DNA from: Lawsonibacter sp. | Lineage (GTDB): Bacteria > Bacillota > Clostridia > Oscillospirales > Oscillospiraceae | Reading direction: 5' to 3' | NCBI GenBank assembly: GCA_022793355.1 | Contig: JAAWCR010000149.1 | Coordinates: 1-8,952, forward strand | DNA: 8,952 bases | Shown here: piece by piece, positions 6,540 through 8,952 of the stretch | Layout: every line of letters begins with the position of its first letter | Numbering within the stretch: position 1 is the stretch's first letter | Notes under the pieces: model-generated | The model's database searches: none | What the model saw: only the letters and a program-made list of their open reading frames with translations | What the model was told of the DNA's origin: nothing | Position numbers and translations under genes: made by a program

Positions 6540-7229
6540 TTATGCTTCCACCGCAGTCTGTACGCCCTCTATCCTGGCCAGGGCCTGAAGAATTTCCTCC
6601 TTGCCCGCTCCCTGGCGGGACAGCAGGGACAGCACAGCGCAGGAATTGCCGTCTCCATCGCTCTTGCGGGTAATCTCCAGGTCCACAATTTTGATTCCCA
6701 GCTTATGGCAGCGGGACACAATGTCTTCCAGGCAGGAGGGCCGCACATATTCAGCGTACACCGTGAGCTCCTTGGTATCCCGCAGCAGGCGGTACTCCAG
6801 CTTGGAGAAAAACACCTCCGCCATCAGTACCAGCACGGTGGCATAGACCGCCCCTTCGTAAAACGCGGTGCCGCAGCAAAGCCCCACAACGGCCACCACC
6901 CACAGCCCGGCCGCGGTGGTCAGGCCCCGTACCCGCTGCCATTTGGTCATCATAATTGCCCCCGCGCCGATAAAACTGACGCCGGCAATAACCTGCGCCC
7001 CCATGCGGCTGACGCTGATGGGGTAGTGCATAACGATATACAGATATTGGCTGGTGGCGGTGGTCATGGCCGCCCCCAGGCAAATCAGGATATGGGTCCG
7101 GAAGCCGGCGGGGCGGCGCTTGCCCGTCCGCTCAATTCCGATGGCCCCGCCGCATACCAGCGCCAGCAGTACCCGGACGGTCATGCCCAGCAGATTGGGC
7201 TCGCGCAAAATATTCAATGCGGGAAACAT
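6540..7229 (-). CDS. MgtC/SapB-family membrane protein (second copy)
   Basis: This 229-residue protein has about five membrane segments in residues 12-141, carrying the MgtC signatures KRRPAGFRTHILICLGAA (37-54), GAQVIAGVSFIGAGAIM (77-93) and VRGLTTAAGLW (100-110). A cytoplasmic C-terminal domain (about 153-229) corresponds to the ACT-like tail of this family. MgtC proteins are linked to magnesium limitation, acid stress and control of membrane ATP synthase. Which of these applies here cannot be told from sequence. The ATG is preceded by AAGGTGAGG, and the gene starts 11 bases after the stop of the paralogous gene upstream, so it is probably translationally coupled. It is clearly related to that neighbour, with KRRPAGFRT at the same residue positions in both. 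The tail is more diverged than the membrane part. Confidence 0.9.
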   Translation of the reverse strand: MFPALNILREPNLLGMTVRVLLALVCGGAIGIERTGKRRPAGFRTHILICLGAAMTTATSQYLYIVMHYPISVSRMGAQVIAGVSFIGAGAIMMTKWQRVRGLTTAAGLWVVAVVGLCCGTAFYEGAVYATVLVLMAEVFFSKLEYRLLRDTKELTVYAEYVRPSCLEDIVSRCHKLGIKIVDLEITRKSDGDGNSCAVLSLLSRQGAGKEEILQALARIEGVQTAVEA

Positions 7230-7240
7230 GGCCTCACCTT

Positions 7241-7969
7241 CTAAATTTCATCAATGGTCCGCACGTCCGGGCTGTAGGACAGATCGGCCAGGAGGCGGGT
7301 ATGGGACTGATATTTGGGCAGGCGGAGATAAAAGACCACGCTGGGAACATTCTGTTTCCGGACGTTTCCCCTGCGGTCTATCTCCATGTCATAGATTTGA
7401 ATGCCTCTGTCCTTCAGCGCCTGAACAAAGTCCTTCATCTGTTCGATGGCGGTAAATTCCACATACAGATTCATATTCCGGGACCGGGCCATGAGGAAGG
7501 TCTCAATATAGGGCAGCACCTTAATACTCAAAAAAATGGTCAGAAAGCCCAGCAGCATTCCTTCGTAGAAGCCCGCGCCAATGGCCAGCCCCATACAGGC
7601 CGAGGCCCAAAGGCCCGCCGCCGTAGTCAGCCCCTTTACCTCCCGCTGCTCGGTGATGAGAATGGTGCCCGTCCCCAAAAAGCCGATGCCGTTGATCACC
7701 TGAGCTCCAAACCGGGTTACGTCGGTGGTCATGCCCACCACAAGCTGCTCGCTTTTCCACACCGTATCAAACATCAGATGCTGGTATTGCCCCAGTATCA
7801 TGGTCAGCGCGGCTCCCAGACACACCAGCATGTAGGTGCGAAAACCCGCAGGGCGGCGCTTGTGCTCCCGGTTGACCCCAATCAGCCCGCCGCACAGCAC
7901 CGCCATCGTCAGCCGCAGCAGGACGGACGGCGTATTAAATTCCCGCAGATAGCTCAGCAGCTCCATCAT
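7241..7969 (-). CDS. MgtC/SapB-family membrane protein (first copy)
   Basis: This 242-residue protein has the same plan as its downstream paralogue: membrane part in residues about 13-155 with KRRPAGFRTYMLVCLGAA (37-54), RFGAQVINGIGFLGTGTIL (86-104) and VKGLTTAAGLW (111-121), then a C-terminal ACT-like domain (about 165-242). It differs by an insert of about eight residues before RFGAQV (near residues 70-84). The start ATGATG overlaps the dnaE stop TGA by 4 bases (7966-7969), and only a weak GGTGG precedes it, so translation probably depends on ribosomes finishing dnaE. No promoter is visible in front of it. The second ATG (7964-7966) is an equally possible start. Confidence 0.9.
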   Translation of the reverse strand: MMELLSYLREFNTPSVLLRLTMAVLCGGLIGVNREHKRRPAGFRTYMLVCLGAALTMILGQYQHLMFDTVWKSEQLVVGMTTDVTRFGAQVINGIGFLGTGTILITEQREVKGLTTAAGLWASACMGLAIGAGFYEGMLLGFLTIFLSIKVLPYIETFLMARSRNMNLYVEFTAIEQMKDFVQALKDRGIQIYDMEIDRRGNVRKQNVPSVVFYLRLPKYQSHTRLLADLSYSPDVRTIDEI

Positions 7970-8952
7970 TTTACCACCACATTCCGCTCGCCCAGGCGCT
8001 CGGTCAGGTCCTTCACCAGGGTCGGGTGTATCTCACACCGCGATCCAATCCGTTTTTTGCAGTCCTCAAAGTAGAGGACCACTTGGCTCTGCCCGGGGAA
8101 GAAGGACAGGGCCAGCCGCACCTTCCGTACCTGGGGGTCCTCCCGGCTGGGCAGGCGCAGATACAGGGTCTCTCCTCCGCCTGCCGCCTCCAGGTTGCTC
8201 AGGGGCCGGATGGAATCCACCATCAGCTGCGGCTCCTTATCCTCCCGGACGGAAATCTTCCCCTCTGCCAGAATGGCGCTGTTCTCCCGGATGTAACTGC
8301 CACTCTCGTTAAGAACGCGGGAGAAGCACAGCAGCTCCATAGAGGCGGTGGCGTCCTCCAGGTTGATGTAGGCCATCAGGGTGTTATTCCGGGTGGTGCG
8401 GGTACGGTAGGTGGAAATCACCCCGGCGATGGACACCCGCTGTTCGTCCCGGTACTGCCTGGGCCCGTCCTCCCGGGCAAAGTCGCTGAGGATAGAGCCG
8501 ATGGTCACCGCCCCGAGCTGCTTGGCGGTCTCCCGGTACTGGTCCATGGGGTGGCCGGACAGGTAGAGTCCGGTGGTCTCCTTCTCCATGCTCATCAGCT
8601 CCTGCGGGGTGTACTCGGGCAGGTTGGGGAGCACCAGCGCGGGCAGGGGAGCGCTCTCCTTCGCTCCCCCGCCCATGCCGAACAAATCCAGCTGACCATC
8701 CAGGTTTCGCTTCCGGGTGGCAGCGATGCCGTCCAGCACCTGGCCGAACACCTGCATCAGCTGGGAACGGCGGTAGCCCATGGCGTCGAAAGCGCCGCTC
8801 TTGATCAGGCTCTCCAACATTCGGCGGTTCATATCCTGGTCGTAAAGCCGGTCGCAGAATTCCATAAAATCGGCGAAGGGCCCGTTTTTCTCCCGCTCTG
8901 ACAGCAGATTGGCCACAACGGCCCGCCCTACCCCCTTCAAGGCTACCAGGCC
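7966..8952 (-). CDS. dnaE: DNA polymerase III alpha subunit DnaE, C-terminal part
   Basis: This holds the last 328 residues of the replicative polymerase alpha subunit. The frame runs off the right edge, so the polymerase and PHP domains lie outside the window. It opens with the helix-hairpin-helix region (GLVALKGVGRAVVANLLSER). QLDLF at fragment residues 87-91 (8680-8694) matches the internal beta-clamp binding motif. The stretch TTGLYLSGHPMDQYR precedes the OB-fold (about 171-250; VSIAGVIS...AYINLEDATASMELLCFSRVL). The C-terminal tail from about 260 is a diverged small domain ending in ERNVVVK. DnaE in Firmicutes usually works beside PolC. A TTG at 8938-8940 is an internal codon, not a start, because the conserved sequence continues upstream of it. 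The stop overlaps the next gene's ATG. Confidence 0.95.
   Translation of the reverse strand, partial: GLVALKGVGRAVVANLLSEREKNGPFADFMEFCDRLYDQDMNRRMLESLIKSGAFDAMGYRRSQLMQVFGQVLDGIAATRKRNLDGQLDLFGMGGGAKESAPLPALVLPNLPEYTPQELMSMEKETTGLYLSGHPMDQYRETAKQLGAVTIGSILSDFAREDGPRQYRDEQRVSIAGVISTYRTRTTRNNTLMAYINLEDATASMELLCFSRVLNESGSYIRENSAILAEGKISVREDKEPQLMVDSIRPLSNLEAAGGGETLYLRLPSREDPQVRKVRLALSFFPGQSQVVLYFEDCKKRIGSRCEIHPTLVKDLTERLGERNVVVK

Noticed and set aside
8026..8901. Plus-strand open frame opposite dnaE
   Set aside because: The minus strand carries unmistakable DnaE motifs, including QLDLF and the OB-fold. The antisense product is low-complexity His/Gly/Val/Leu.
8938..8940. TTG as a translation start for the right-edge gene
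   Set aside because: The four codons before it to the window edge are in frame and read GLVA, continuing the conserved DnaE helix-hairpin-helix segment.

Overview
The window reads as a GC-rich Clostridia chromosome, most like the Oscillospiraceae (Flavonifractor/Oscillibacter-type). This is inferred from strong AGGAGG ribosome binding sites, GC-rich third codon positions, a DnaE-type polymerase III, a BlaI/M56 regulator pair and a Cache-PAS hybrid kinase of a style common in that group. No marker gene fixes the taxon. Apart from a fragment at the left edge, every gene lies on the minus strand, so the biological reading order is from right to left.

Region by region, in transcription order: (1) 8952-6540 holds the C-terminal third of dnaE, cut by the window edge, followed by two tandem paralogous MgtC/SapB-family membrane proteins. 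dnaE overlaps the first MgtC by 4 bp, and the second starts 11 bases after the first stops, so the three look like one coupled operon. (2) 6539-6334 has no gene but several hairpins. (3) 6333-3640 is a BlaI-MecI repressor gene plus a BlaR1-like M56 metalloprotease gene, driven by a promoter whose -35/-10 spacer lies inside a perfect 14+1+14 palindrome. That is the autoregulatory layout of bla/mec systems, but no beta-lactamase or PBP gene is visible and the protease's external domain is not a penicillin-binding domain. (4) 3628-3591 is an intrinsic terminator, followed by a separate promoter with an extended -10. (5) 3501-475 is a single 1008-residue hybrid histidine kinase with two receiver domains, closed by a hairpin at 440-468. 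(6) 1-320, on the plus strand and convergent, is an unidentified reading frame that meets an amber stop at 189-191 and then stays open in the same frame to 318-320.

Taken together, the centre and left of the window are two independent envelope-sensing units: a BlaR1/BlaI-type proteolytic relay with an unassigned signal, and a Cache/PAS phosphorelay kinase. They sit downstream of a replication-polymerase/MgtC operon. The most notable points are the non-beta-lactam sensor of the BlaR1-like protein with its very long operator, the coupling of a duplicated MgtC pair to dnaE, the G7 tract that serves as the kinase's ribosome binding site, and the amber-interrupted frame at the left edge. I see no CRISPR array, tRNA, rRNA, insertion sequence or defence system.
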